From Spirochaetales bacterium (lineage in GTDB: Bacteria > Spirochaetota > Spirochaetia > DSM-27196 > SLST01): a DNA stretch of 14,246 nucleotides. How positions within the stretch are numbered: the first letter of the stretch is position 1; each line of letters opens with the position of its first letter. Position numbers and translations under genes: made by a program. The notes beneath the pieces are model-generated. The model ran no database searches. It saw only the letters and a program-made list of their open reading frames with translations, and had not been told where the DNA came from. The stretch is taken from positions 1-14,246 of the forward strand of contig DAOWMR010000023.1 in the NCBI GenBank assembly GCA_030642995.1. Direction: 5' to 3'. Shown here piece after piece: positions 7,559 to 12,669 of this stretch.

Positions 7559-8179
7559 TTATGGCCGAGAGTCTTTGCGCTCTGCTACCAGTTGCTCAAT
7601 CTTGTCGTAAAGTTTGTCCAGTTCCAGCGGTTTGGCAATGAAGGCGTCGGCCCCCTCGTTGAGAATGGCCTCACGCTCCGCCGGGTCATCGAGACCGGAA
7701 ACCGCCACGATGATGGGCTTCGTCACTCCGCTGTTTTCCTTGATGCTTCGCGCGAGCTTGTGCCCGTCCACCCCCGGAAGATTGATGTCCAGGACCACGA
7801 CGCCGGGCTTGGCCTCCGCCAACATGCGCCCCGCCTCAAATCCGTCAAATGCCTGATGGATCTGGTAATCCGGGTACTTTCTTGAGAGATACTGGTGGAC
7901 GAGATTGTTGAGATCTTTGTCATCGTCCACAATCAGAATTGTATCAACGTTCAGCTGGCTCTCAAGAATCCTCTGCAGCTCATCGGGCATACGCATGCCC
8001 CGCGAATGCAGAAACTCAACCAGGTCTTCCGAGTAAACCCGGTATTGGCCGCCCGGTGTCGTGAATGCCTTCAAATAACCGTTTTTGATCCAGTTGATAG
8101 CAGTCTGGTTCACAACGCCGCAGATATTGGCAACTTCCAACGCGGAGAAGATACGCACTTTCTTGTCGTTCTTGGCCAT
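7559..8179 (-). CDS. DNA-binding response regulator: excisionase/MerR-type HTH then receiver domain
   Basis: The protein has 206 residues from ATG 8179, chosen because AAGGAG (8185-8190) lies 5 nt upstream and MAKNDKKVRIFSALEVANIC starts the domain cleanly. Residues 9-60 form a winged helix-turn-helix of the excisionase/MerR-like class (SALEVANICGVVNQTAINWIKNG, then the wing FTTPGGQYRVYSEDLVEFL). A linker (60-79) leads to a receiver domain with Asp85-Asp87, phospho-acceptor Asp131 in VVLDINLPG, Ser161 and Lys183 (IAKPLE). The order, DNA-binding domain first, is the reverse of the common REC-HTH layout. It is the first gene of an operon with a lone receiver and acylphosphatase. A palindrome over its likely promoter suggests autoregulation or control by another factor. 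Target genes are unknown. Confidence 0.9.
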   Translation of the reverse strand: MAKNDKKVRIFSALEVANICGVVNQTAINWIKNGYLKAFTTPGGQYRVYSEDLVEFLHSRGMRMPDELQRILESQLNVDTILIVDDDKDLNNLVHQYLSRKYPDYQIHQAFDGFEAGRMLAEAKPGVVVLDINLPGVDGHKLARSIKENSGVTKPIIVAVSGLDDPAEREAILNEGADAFIAKPLELDKLYDKIEQLVAERKDSRP

Positions 8180-8230
8180 CACGGCTCCTTGCAGTTCAAG
8201 ACTGCCCCTCTGTGATTCGAGAGTACCGTC

Positions 8231-8242
8231 AGGATATATCCT
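8231..8242. promoter_or_regulatory. 12-bp perfect palindrome over the -10 region, candidate operator
   Basis: AGGATATATCCT reads identically on both strands and covers the proposed -10 box of the excisionase-REC operon. A further ATATCC copy follows at about 8245-8250. A protein bound here would block the promoter. The excisionase-type regulator encoded just downstream is the obvious candidate, but nothing in the sequence proves it. Confidence 0.45.
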
Positions 8243-8260
8243 AAATATCCAGAATGTCAA
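8231..8260 (-). promoter_or_regulatory. Promoter of the regulator operon
   Basis: On the minus strand TTGACA (8260-8255) is followed after 18 bp by TATCCT (8236-8231), a 4-of-6 match to the -10 consensus. This gives a leader of about 45 nt before ATG 8179. The -10 lies inside a perfect palindrome. No strong terminator separates this promoter from recX upstream, so some read-through is possible. Confidence 0.6.
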
Positions 8261-8302
8261 TGGACTTTTTCAGTGTGTTCCCGGAATATCTGCGGGCTCT
8301 AT

Positions 8303-8962
8303 CTATTCGGTTTCGGCCGGGTCCTTGCCGGTGAGTTCAGCAACTATTCGTCGAACAAGTGCCGGTGAGAACCCCCGCCGCATCATCTTGGTGGATACGG
8401 AAACGGCCGTGGATCCGCGCGCTCGGAGAAACCGGGCGGCAAGTGTTTGAGCCGCGTCTTCGAGTGAGATCTCATCCTCCGCCAGCACGGTGGAAACCGC
8501 GGACTCGGCTGTGGCCGAGTCCACTCCACGTTGCCGAAGTCCTGCGATCAGTGCGGGTTGTCCTTCCGGATGCCGCCGAATCCTCTCGCGGACCCAGCTC
8601 CCGGCAAAGCGGGCATCATCAAGCAGTCCGCTGCGGGTGAGGTCCGTGAGGACCTCCTCTACGATTGAACTGTCGTACCCGCGACCGACAAGTTTCTGTC
8701 GCATGCGAAACACTGAATGGTCGGCCCGTGCGAGGAGAGCCATGGCGCGGGCTCGGGCGGCAAAGGCAGCGCTTGCCGCCCGCAGCGTCGCAACCTCATC
8801 CATCGTCAGCGTGTCTCCTTCATGGAAGGGGTTGCGCTGCCAAGCCTGCAGAGAGGCAAAAAAAGAGGAGGCATCCGAGAGAAGAACTTCAATCTCTTCT
8901 CCGGGCCTCCCTCTCTTTCGGCGAACCATCCGTTCAATCTGAACGCTCTCGCCGCTATCCAT
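8303..8962 (-). CDS. recX: Regulatory protein RecX
   Basis: This 219-residue modulator binds RecA filaments and limits recombination and SOS induction. The helical RecX repeats run from about residue 68 to the end: ARAMALLARADHSVFRMRQKL with GYDSSIVEEVLTDL, then SGLLDDARFAGSWVRERI, then a final repeat with MMRRGFSPALVRRIV. About 65 N-terminal residues (charged, with SSFFASLQAWQ) precede the core, as is common in longer RecX proteins. ATG 8962 lies 9 bp after the rpsI stop, with AGAAGAG as ribosome site, so it is the last gene of the ribosomal-protein operon and not next to recA. The visible sequence is intact. Confidence 0.9.
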   Translation of the reverse strand: MDSGESVQIERMVRRKRGRPGEEIEVLLSDASSFFASLQAWQRNPFHEGDTLTMDEVATLRAASAAFAARARAMALLARADHSVFRMRQKLVGRGYDSSIVEEVLTDLTRSGLLDDARFAGSWVRERIRRHPEGQPALIAGLRQRGVDSATAESAVSTVLAEDEISLEDAAQTLAARFLRARGSTAVSVSTKMMRRGFSPALVRRIVAELTGKDPAETE

Positions 8963-8971
8963 CGTACTCTT

Positions 8972-9364
8972 CTAACGCTTGGAGAACTGGAACTTCCTCC
9001 GCGCTCCAGGCTGCCCGTACTTCTTCCGTTCGACCATGCGGGCGTCGCGGGTCATGAACCCATTGGCCTTGAGCGATGCCCGGTTGGTATCGTCCAGCTC
9101 AACCAGGGCTCGTGAAAGCCCATGACGGATAGCACCGGCCTGACCGGTCAGCCCACCACCATGAACATTGACGAGGACGTCAAATTTTCCTTCGTTGTCC
9201 GTCACTGCAAAAGGCTGCCGACAGATATACGCGTGCACGGGGCTGGCGAAGTACTCATCCACTCCGCGACCATTAACCGTGATTGTGCCATTGCCTTCCC
9301 GAAGATAGACGCGGGCAACCGAGGTCTTTCTCCGACCTGTCCCGCGTGATAGATTCTCAGCCAC
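8972..9364 (-). CDS. rpsI: 30S ribosomal protein S9
   Basis: This 130-residue ribosomal protein contacts the P-site tRNA through its C-terminal tail. The family sequence is clear: GTGRRKTSVARVYLREGNGTITVNGR near the N-terminus, GGGLTGQAGAIRHGLSRAL in the middle, DARMVERKKYGQPGARRKFQFSKR at the end. The final Lys-Arg that reaches the decoding site is present. The start is GTG 9364 with AGAGGAG 8 nt upstream. It follows rplM after 13 bp, the usual bacterial pairing, and precedes recX by 9 bp. Confidence 0.98.
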   Translation of the reverse strand: MAENLSRGTGRRKTSVARVYLREGNGTITVNGRGVDEYFASPVHAYICRQPFAVTDNEGKFDVLVNVHGGGLTGQAGAIRHGLSRALVELDDTNRASLKANGFMTRDARMVERKKYGQPGARRKFQFSKR

Positions 9365-9377
9365 CGTATCTGCTCCT

Positions 9378-9809
9378 CTACTCTACTACGAATGGTTCCG
9401 GCTTCTGCGCCGAATGGGGATGCGAGCTTTCTGCGTACACCTTTACATTAGTAAACAGCTTCCGTCCCAATCGATTCTTGGGCAGCATGCCCTTGATTGC
9501 GTGCTCAACCGGATAGGTTGGCTTGTTCTCAATCATCTTGCCAAATGGTGTCGACTTGAGGGCGCCAGGGTAGCCCGAGTGGTGATAGTACATTTTTTGC
9601 AGCGGTTTGCGGCCGGTAACCCGGACCTTTCCCGCGTTGATCACAACAACGTAGTCACCAATCTCCTGGTGCGGGGCAAATTCTGGTTTGTGCTTACCGC
9701 GCAGCAGTTTCGCTACTTCAACCGCAAGCTTGCCGAGAACTACACCTTCAGCGTCAATGATATACCACTTCCGTTGAATGTCTTTTGGATTCACATAGAC
9801 CGTCTTCAT
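9378..9809 (-). CDS. rplM: 50S ribosomal protein L13
   Basis: This 143-residue protein is an early assembly protein of the large subunit. The start is placed at ATG 9809 (MKTVYVNPKDIQRKWYIIDA), which matches the usual N-terminus and length of about 142 and has GGACGGA upstream. An in-frame ATG at 9824 would add MLDGK but has no ribosome site. Family landmarks are VLGKLAVEVAKLLRGKHKPEF, GDYVVVINAGKVRVTGRK, MYYHHSGYPG and VEHAIKGMLPKNRLGR. It lies 35 bp after the small membrane protein gene and is followed by rpsI. Confidence 0.97.
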   Translation of the reverse strand: MKTVYVNPKDIQRKWYIIDAEGVVLGKLAVEVAKLLRGKHKPEFAPHQEIGDYVVVINAGKVRVTGRKPLQKMYYHHSGYPGALKSTPFGKMIENKPTYPVEHAIKGMLPKNRLGRKLFTNVKVYAESSHPHSAQKPEPFVVE

Positions 9810-9844
9810 TTTTCCGTCCAACATGAGGGTGCCGGATAAGCGCC

Positions 9845-10093
9845 CTACTTCTCTGAATCTGCTTCCTTTTCCGCCGCCGCTTCCTCGGCCTCTTCCTTCT
9901 TTGCCTCAATCCGGTCCTTGATGTCGGCAATGCCGATGAAGACCGCAATCAGCCCGATGAAGATTGCCAGGATGGGAACGCCCCCCTTGAGGAAGTCGAT
10001 CACATAGGGCCACCACTGCAACGACCACGCAACGGGAAGCACAGAGTAAACCGCAAACGCGATGAAGATGATCCCGACGAGCAATGCTACCAT
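9845..10093 (-). CDS. Small membrane protein with charged C-terminal tail
   Basis: This 82-residue protein has two predicted transmembrane helices, at about 1-22 (VALLVGIIFIAFAVYSVLP) and 38-57 (VPILAIFIGLIAVFIGIA), then a Lys/Glu/Ala-rich helical tail (58-82) likely in the cytoplasm. ATG 10093 has a strong ribosome site, GGAGGAAGAG. It is the first gene after the promoter near 10154-10181 and leads the rplM-rpsI-recX operon. I recall similar short proteins in spirochaete genomes but know no function. It could anchor or scaffold something through the charged tail, which is speculation. Confidence 0.82.
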   Translation of the reverse strand: MVALLVGIIFIAFAVYSVLPVAWSLQWWPYVIDFLKGGVPILAIFIGLIAVFIGIADIKDRIEAKKEEAEEAAAEKEADSEK

Positions 10094-10111
10094 CTCTTCC
10101 TCCGTAAGGAT

Positions 10112-10136
10112 GCCGAGGCGTCAGAAGGCCTCCGGC
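10112..10136 (-). promoter_or_regulatory. Leader hairpin upstream of the rplM operon
   Basis: In the minus-strand transcript GCCGGAGGC (10136-10128) can pair with GCCTCGGC (10119-10112), an 8-bp GC-rich stem with one bulged G and an 8-nt loop. It lies between the promoter and the ribosome site of the first gene. The T-run lies before the hairpin in the transcript, so it is not a terminator. It could stabilise the mRNA or bind a ribosomal protein. Confidence 0.45.
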
Positions 10137-10153
10137 AAAAAAGCGTACATAGT

Positions 10154-10181
10154 AAGATAGCGAAAATTGCCCGGGTGTCAA
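10154..10181 (-). promoter_or_regulatory. Promoter of the membrane protein-rplM-rpsI-recX operon
   Basis: On the minus strand TTGACA (10181-10176) is followed after 16 bp by TATCTT (10159-10154). The first base of mRNA would fall near 10147, about 50 nt before ATG 10093. The perfect -35 box and its position make it the best promoter for the whole operon. Confidence 0.65.
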
Positions 10182-10392
10182 CTGCCGCCAAGGCGAACGC
10201 ACATCAGGGAAGAGGTGGTGCGGCAGAGGGTAGTACGGGAGGCCCAAGTGTGGATGGCCGGCACGGCCGTGTAGCGATTGAACCCAAACGCGCAATGGTT
10301 GGGTCTGTTATGCTGAACAGAGTCTGCGTTCTATAGTCAAGCGTTCCATGTGAGCATCGCAAATCGCCGGCGGGGTAGGACAGACAGCGCGG
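10182..10392. other. Intergenic DNA without recognisable genes
   Basis: No coding frame here has support. It holds small inverted repeats: CACGGCCGTG at 10262-10271, ACCCAA and TTGGGT arms at about 10282-10305, and TCTGTT with AACAGA at 10304-10321. None is followed by a T-run that would make a clear terminator for the gene ending at 10393. Confidence 0.5.
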
Positions 10393-10953
10393 TTACTCGG
10401 AGGCATTGACGGCAGCCAGTTGCTTGCGAATACCCTCAACGACCGCTGCCTTCTCCGGGTGCTCTCGTTCAATCACCGTGATCAGGTTGCGGAAGTGCTT
10501 GATCAAGTCCCTGGTCGGCTTGGCGAATGGCCCATCAGTGCGCCTCTCACCCAGCCATCCGCACTTCAGGGCGAGTATTCTGTCGTGGGATCGGATCTCG
10601 AATCCGTTGATCTCCTCCGTACCCCGTCGTGTTGTCGCCACCGCCCACACACCGTCTATGCTCAGGTCGTGGTAGGCAAAAGAGAACTCCTCAAGTAATC
10701 GTTCGATTTCCTTGCGGTAACTCTCTTGGATCCTGCAATACTGCAATCGGCCGTGATCGTCCAGAAGCCACGCGGAAACGTCTTCTGGTGTGGCCTTCGT
10801 CGGATTGGTGTCTCGATCCCAGTGCTGATAGTGCAATAGTTTCCCATCCTGAAAGACCAGTGCTTCATCTGCACTGTCAACGACCGCGAATTCTACCACT
10901 CTGTCGGCTTCATCGACCCATACCTGCAAATGACCTGCATCTATATTTCGCAT
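10393..10953 (-). CDS. Hypothetical protein
   Basis: I do not recognise this 186-residue protein. It is soluble and charged, with no signal peptide or membrane segment. The first half looks strand-rich (LQVWVDEADRVVEFAVVD, EALVFQDGKLLHYQHWD). The second half starts with a long charged helix (YRKEIERLLEEFSFAYHDL), then strands (GVWAVATTRR, RILALKCGWLGE), and ends in an amphipathic helix near 145-186. ATG 10953 has only a weak AGGCGG site upstream. It stands alone, with about 300 bp without other supported genes on each side, and is not clearly part of an operon. Base composition does not obviously differ from neighbours. Overlapping plus-strand frames are less protein-like, so I keep the minus-strand reading, with moderate confidence that it is a real gene. 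Confidence 0.6.
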   Translation of the reverse strand: MRNIDAGHLQVWVDEADRVVEFAVVDSADEALVFQDGKLLHYQHWDRDTNPTKATPEDVSAWLLDDHGRLQYCRIQESYRKEIERLLEEFSFAYHDLSIDGVWAVATTRRGTEEINGFEIRSHDRILALKCGWLGERRTDGPFAKPTRDLIKHFRNLITVIEREHPEKAAVVEGIRKQLAAVNASE

Positions 10954-10999
10954 TCATGCCGCCTGATGAACTTCCCGAATGGACTCCCACAATGAGCAG

Positions 11000-11073
11000 G
11001 CGTGGCTATCGTCATAGTTCTTGCATACGCAAGAACCGCGCCGATTCCGAGCGAGGACGTCCTCACGCCACGC
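11000..11073. repeat. Nested inverted repeats, possible branched RNA structure
   Basis: GCGTGGC (11000-11006) is complementary to GCCACGC (11067-11073). Inside this frame are a perfect 8-bp stem with an ATAC loop (GTTCTTGC at 11017-11024, GCAAGAAC at 11029-11036) and the palindrome GAGGACGTCCTC (11053-11064), which can fold as a 4-bp stem with an ACGT loop. Together they could form a three-way junction in RNA of either strand. On the minus strand this would be the leader of the hypothetical gene at 10953. The 20-bp dyad could equally be a protein binding site. Confidence 0.4.
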
Positions 11074-11125
11074 AGCGCATGTGGTCGCTATATTGCAGGG
11101 TCAACCACCGTGCCCGATCCCCCGG

Positions 11126-11173
11126 CCTGCGCAGGGCAAACGTACATATGCGGCAATGGCGTGCATCAGCACG
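11126..11173. repeat. Two further short inverted repeats
   Basis: CCTGCGCAGG (11126-11135) is a perfect palindrome. CGTGC (11160-11164) and GCACG (11169-11173) are perfect arms around ATCA. They extend the inverted-repeat cluster toward the ferredoxin gene. Function is unknown, and short GC-rich dyads can arise by chance. Confidence 0.35.
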
Positions 11174-11267
11174 ATTGGTGAGTGGTCATGTGCGTTTGCC
11201 TCTGGGGCCGCCAGGACGGATGTCGATTCAAGTTGATCCGCGGGAGTGCGGACAGTAGGTTCTGTCA

Positions 11268-11738
11268 ATGATGATCCAGTTCCGAGTTCGGCTGAACAGT
11301 GAGAGATGCATTGGCTGTGGTCTATGTGAGGAGAATCTTCCCGAAGTCTTTGCGATGGGAGATTTCGTCGCCGTTGTGCGCACGCCGCTTGTTTCCGGTG
11401 ATCTTCACGAGCAGCTGGAGGTTGCCGCCCGTGATTGCCCGGTGAACGCCATCTCAATCCTCCCAGTCTCGGGTATCCTCCCAGTCTCGCGTATCCTCGC
11501 AGTCTCGCGTATCCTCGCAGAATCAGGGGACGCGCCGCGCGACCATCACGAAAAACGCCAGGATGAAGAAAAGGATGGGGAGATTGGCAAGAACAATCGG
11601 GAACACGGCCACCTCGCCAATCTTCAGGACATCGAGCTGGATGACGCCGAACGACTCAAGAGCGGAAAACACAACTTCACCGTAGTACGCAATGGTGCCG
11701 ACGACGATGAGCATCCACGCAGTGTCCCGCGTCTTTGA
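11268..11738 (+). CDS. [4Fe-4S] ferredoxin with abnormal C-terminal extension
   Basis: The frame of 156 residues begins as a short single-cluster ferredoxin, an electron carrier. Residues 1-65 carry Cys14, Cys17, Cys20 in CIGCGLC and Cys57 in RDCPVNAI, the four ligands of one 4Fe-4S cluster, with the usual EENLPEVFAMGD segment. Proteins of this type usually end at about 60-65 residues, where ISIL occurs here. Instead the frame goes on through four six-residue repeats (ILPVSG, ILPVSR, ILAVSR, ILAESG) coded by an 18-bp tandem repeat. It then continues for about 70 charged residues that are antisense to the convergent membrane protein gene. The ferredoxin part is convincing; the tail is probably a read-through product of a lost stop. 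The start could be either of two adjacent ATGs (11268 or 11271). The ribosome site is weak. Confidence 0.75.
   Translation: MMIQFRVRLNSERCIGCGLCEENLPEVFAMGDFVAVVRTPLVSGDLHEQLEVAARDCPVNAISILPVSGILPVSRILAVSRILAESGDAPRDHHEKRQDEEKDGEIGKNNREHGHLANLQDIELDDAERLKSGKHNFTVVRNGADDDEHPRSVPRL
11457..11528 (+). repeat. 18-bp tandem repeat, about 3.5 copies
   Basis: Units begin at 11457, 11475, 11493 and 11511. The first three are ATCCTC(C/G)CAGTCTCG(G/C)GT, differing at one or two positions; the fourth keeps ATCCTCGCAG and then diverges. The period is a multiple of three, so the ferredoxin frame is preserved. The array lies at the point where a ferredoxin would normally end and about where the opposite gene stops (11523). 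Confidence 0.9.
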
Positions 11739-11819
11739 CCAGAGCAGGATCGCGAGAAATGTGGCTATCGCTCCCAGCGAGAATCGCGAGAGCATGAGAA
11801 TCACCTGTTCAGTTCCCAT
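11523..11819 (-). CDS. Small membrane protein with three predicted helices
   Basis: This 98-residue protein starts at ATG 11819, with GGAG 7 nt upstream. Hydrophobic stretches lie at about 7-27 (ILMLSRFSLGAIATFLAILLW), 34-53 (AWMLIVVGTIAYYGEVVFSA) and 73-94 (FPIVLANLPILFFILAFFVM). A longer frame to 11918 only overlaps the upstream gene. It has no family I know. Its start overlaps the stop of the aminotransferase-like gene by 11 nt, so it is the last gene of the helicase operon and is probably coupled to it. Its 3' end is covered on the other strand by the extended ferredoxin frame; the coherent membrane pattern makes this strand the real coding one. Confidence 0.78.
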   Translation of the reverse strand: MGTEQVILMLSRFSLGAIATFLAILLWSKTRDTAWMLIVVGTIAYYGEVVFSALESFGVIQLDVLKIGEVAVFPIVLANLPILFFILAFFVMVARRVP

Positions 11820-12669
11820 CTCCAGACTCCAATTGTACAGCAATTGCGGCGGCGCGTCTGAGCCCTGCCAACTCACCTGACGACATCTGGGCAGGCGCAA
11901 TGCTCGGTACCGACTCAACGGGACTCATGAGAAAGCCGTGGTCCAGCAGGATATTGGATCGATCCGAATACGAACGCCGGGCCTGCTCCGGAAGGAGATA
12001 GGGGCCAACCGATGTGAATCCCGGCAGCCTCAACTTCGACCGTCCCGGATCGGACACGAGATCATAGACGCCCCGAACGAGCGCGGCCAGACGGAACCCC
12101 GCAATGATATCCGACTCGGGCGCCTCCGGAGCCGAAAACAGGACAACCTGGGGGGGCGAATCTCCCACAGTCGGGAGGATCGGAAGTATCGCCCACCGCT
12201 CAGGCAACCCCTCAAACGGTGACTGAGCGGACGGCAGGAAAGGCCGCCAGAGCCGTATCGGACCGCCACGTTGACGGTCCTGTACGTCAACAGGGTGGAC
12301 GGGATCGCATGCGTCCGCCGGAGATACACGCCGATCGAACCACCGCGAGATCGCAGACAGAGCACGCTCACGGTTGCTGAACACCCGGACCACCCGACAC
12401 TCAGGTATCAGATCGCTCACGGCGGCTTGTAGTCTTCCGGTGTACACCGACGGGAGCGGTGAGTTCGGGCCTCGATCCAATCCGCTCTTGAAAGCGGTCA
12501 CTATGCCGCCTCCGCCGTGCCCCAGAATCGCCCGACCGCCATCCTGATACAGGTCCAGAATCCGGCGCCCTGCGTGCGTGTAGAGACGATACCCTCGCGC
12601 ACGCCGAACAGAACCAATCCGCAGCAACAACTCATCGCGGGCGTACTCATGTGACGCATCAGATGTCAT
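11809..12669 (-). CDS. Aminotransferase class III-like protein, shortened and without catalytic lysine
   Basis: The protein has 286 residues from ATG 12669, with GGAGAAGG (12676-12683) 6 nt upstream; the frame continues to 12876 only inside the helicase gene. The N-terminus resembles PLP-dependent class III aminotransferases: ARGYRLYTHAGRRILDLYQDGGRAILGH (24-51), then VVRVFSNRERALSAISRWF (93-111) at the place of the VRF-NSG-EA motif. The C-terminus (NILLDHGFLMSP...MSSGELAGLRRA) matches the family end. The middle, which should carry the cofactor Asp and the Schiff-base lysine, is much reduced. The whole protein has only two lysines (61 and 212), neither in the right setting. The usual length is above 400. 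It is therefore probably not an active PLP enzyme. It overlaps the helicase stop and the next gene's start by 11 nt each. The family resemblance is my own reading by eye. Confidence 0.72.
   Translation of the reverse strand: MTSDASHEYARDELLLRIGSVRRARGYRLYTHAGRRILDLYQDGGRAILGHGGGGIVTAFKSGLDRGPNSPLPSVYTGRLQAAVSDLIPECRVVRVFSNRERALSAISRWFDRRVSPADACDPVHPVDVQDRQRGGPIRLWRPFLPSAQSPFEGLPERWAILPILPTVGDSPPQVVLFSAPEAPESDIIAGFRLAALVRGVYDLVSDPGRSKLRLPGFTSVGPYLLPEQARRSYSDRSNILLDHGFLMSPVESVPSIAPAQMSSGELAGLRRAAAIAVQLESGDGN

Larger units (their letters stand above)
10954..11267. other. Intergenic DNA rich in inverted repeats
   Basis: This 314-bp gap separates the divergent hypothetical and ferredoxin genes, so it should hold both promoters, yet I see no strong one. 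A weak ferredoxin promoter could be TTGATC near 11234 with TAGGTT near 11257. The middle part holds several short inverted repeats, listed separately. No coding frame here is convincing. Confidence 0.5.

Noticed and set aside
8264..8302. Terminator after recX
   Set aside because: Only a 4-bp CCCG/CGGG stem is present, without a T-run on the minus strand.
10112..10142. Hairpin plus a run of six A as a terminator
   Set aside because: The homopolymer is A after the hairpin on the plus strand and U before it on the minus strand, so neither direction gives a hairpin followed by U.
10629..11258. Plus-strand open frame of 209 codons crossing the hypothetical gene and the intergenic region
   Set aside because: The translation is rich in Arg, Pro, Ser and His without secondary-structure pattern and crosses unrelated elements. 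I cannot exclude it fully because the minus-strand gene there is itself unrecognised.
10182..11267. Integron cassette or mobile element around the hypothetical gene
   Set aside because: I looked for attC-like ends, terminal inverted repeats shared by the two flanks, and an integrase or transposase, and saw none.
11523..11738. Reading the plus strand here as the real gene and the minus strand as the shadow
   Set aside because: The minus strand gives three clean hydrophobic helices and a coupled start, whereas the plus strand gives a charged stretch without pattern.
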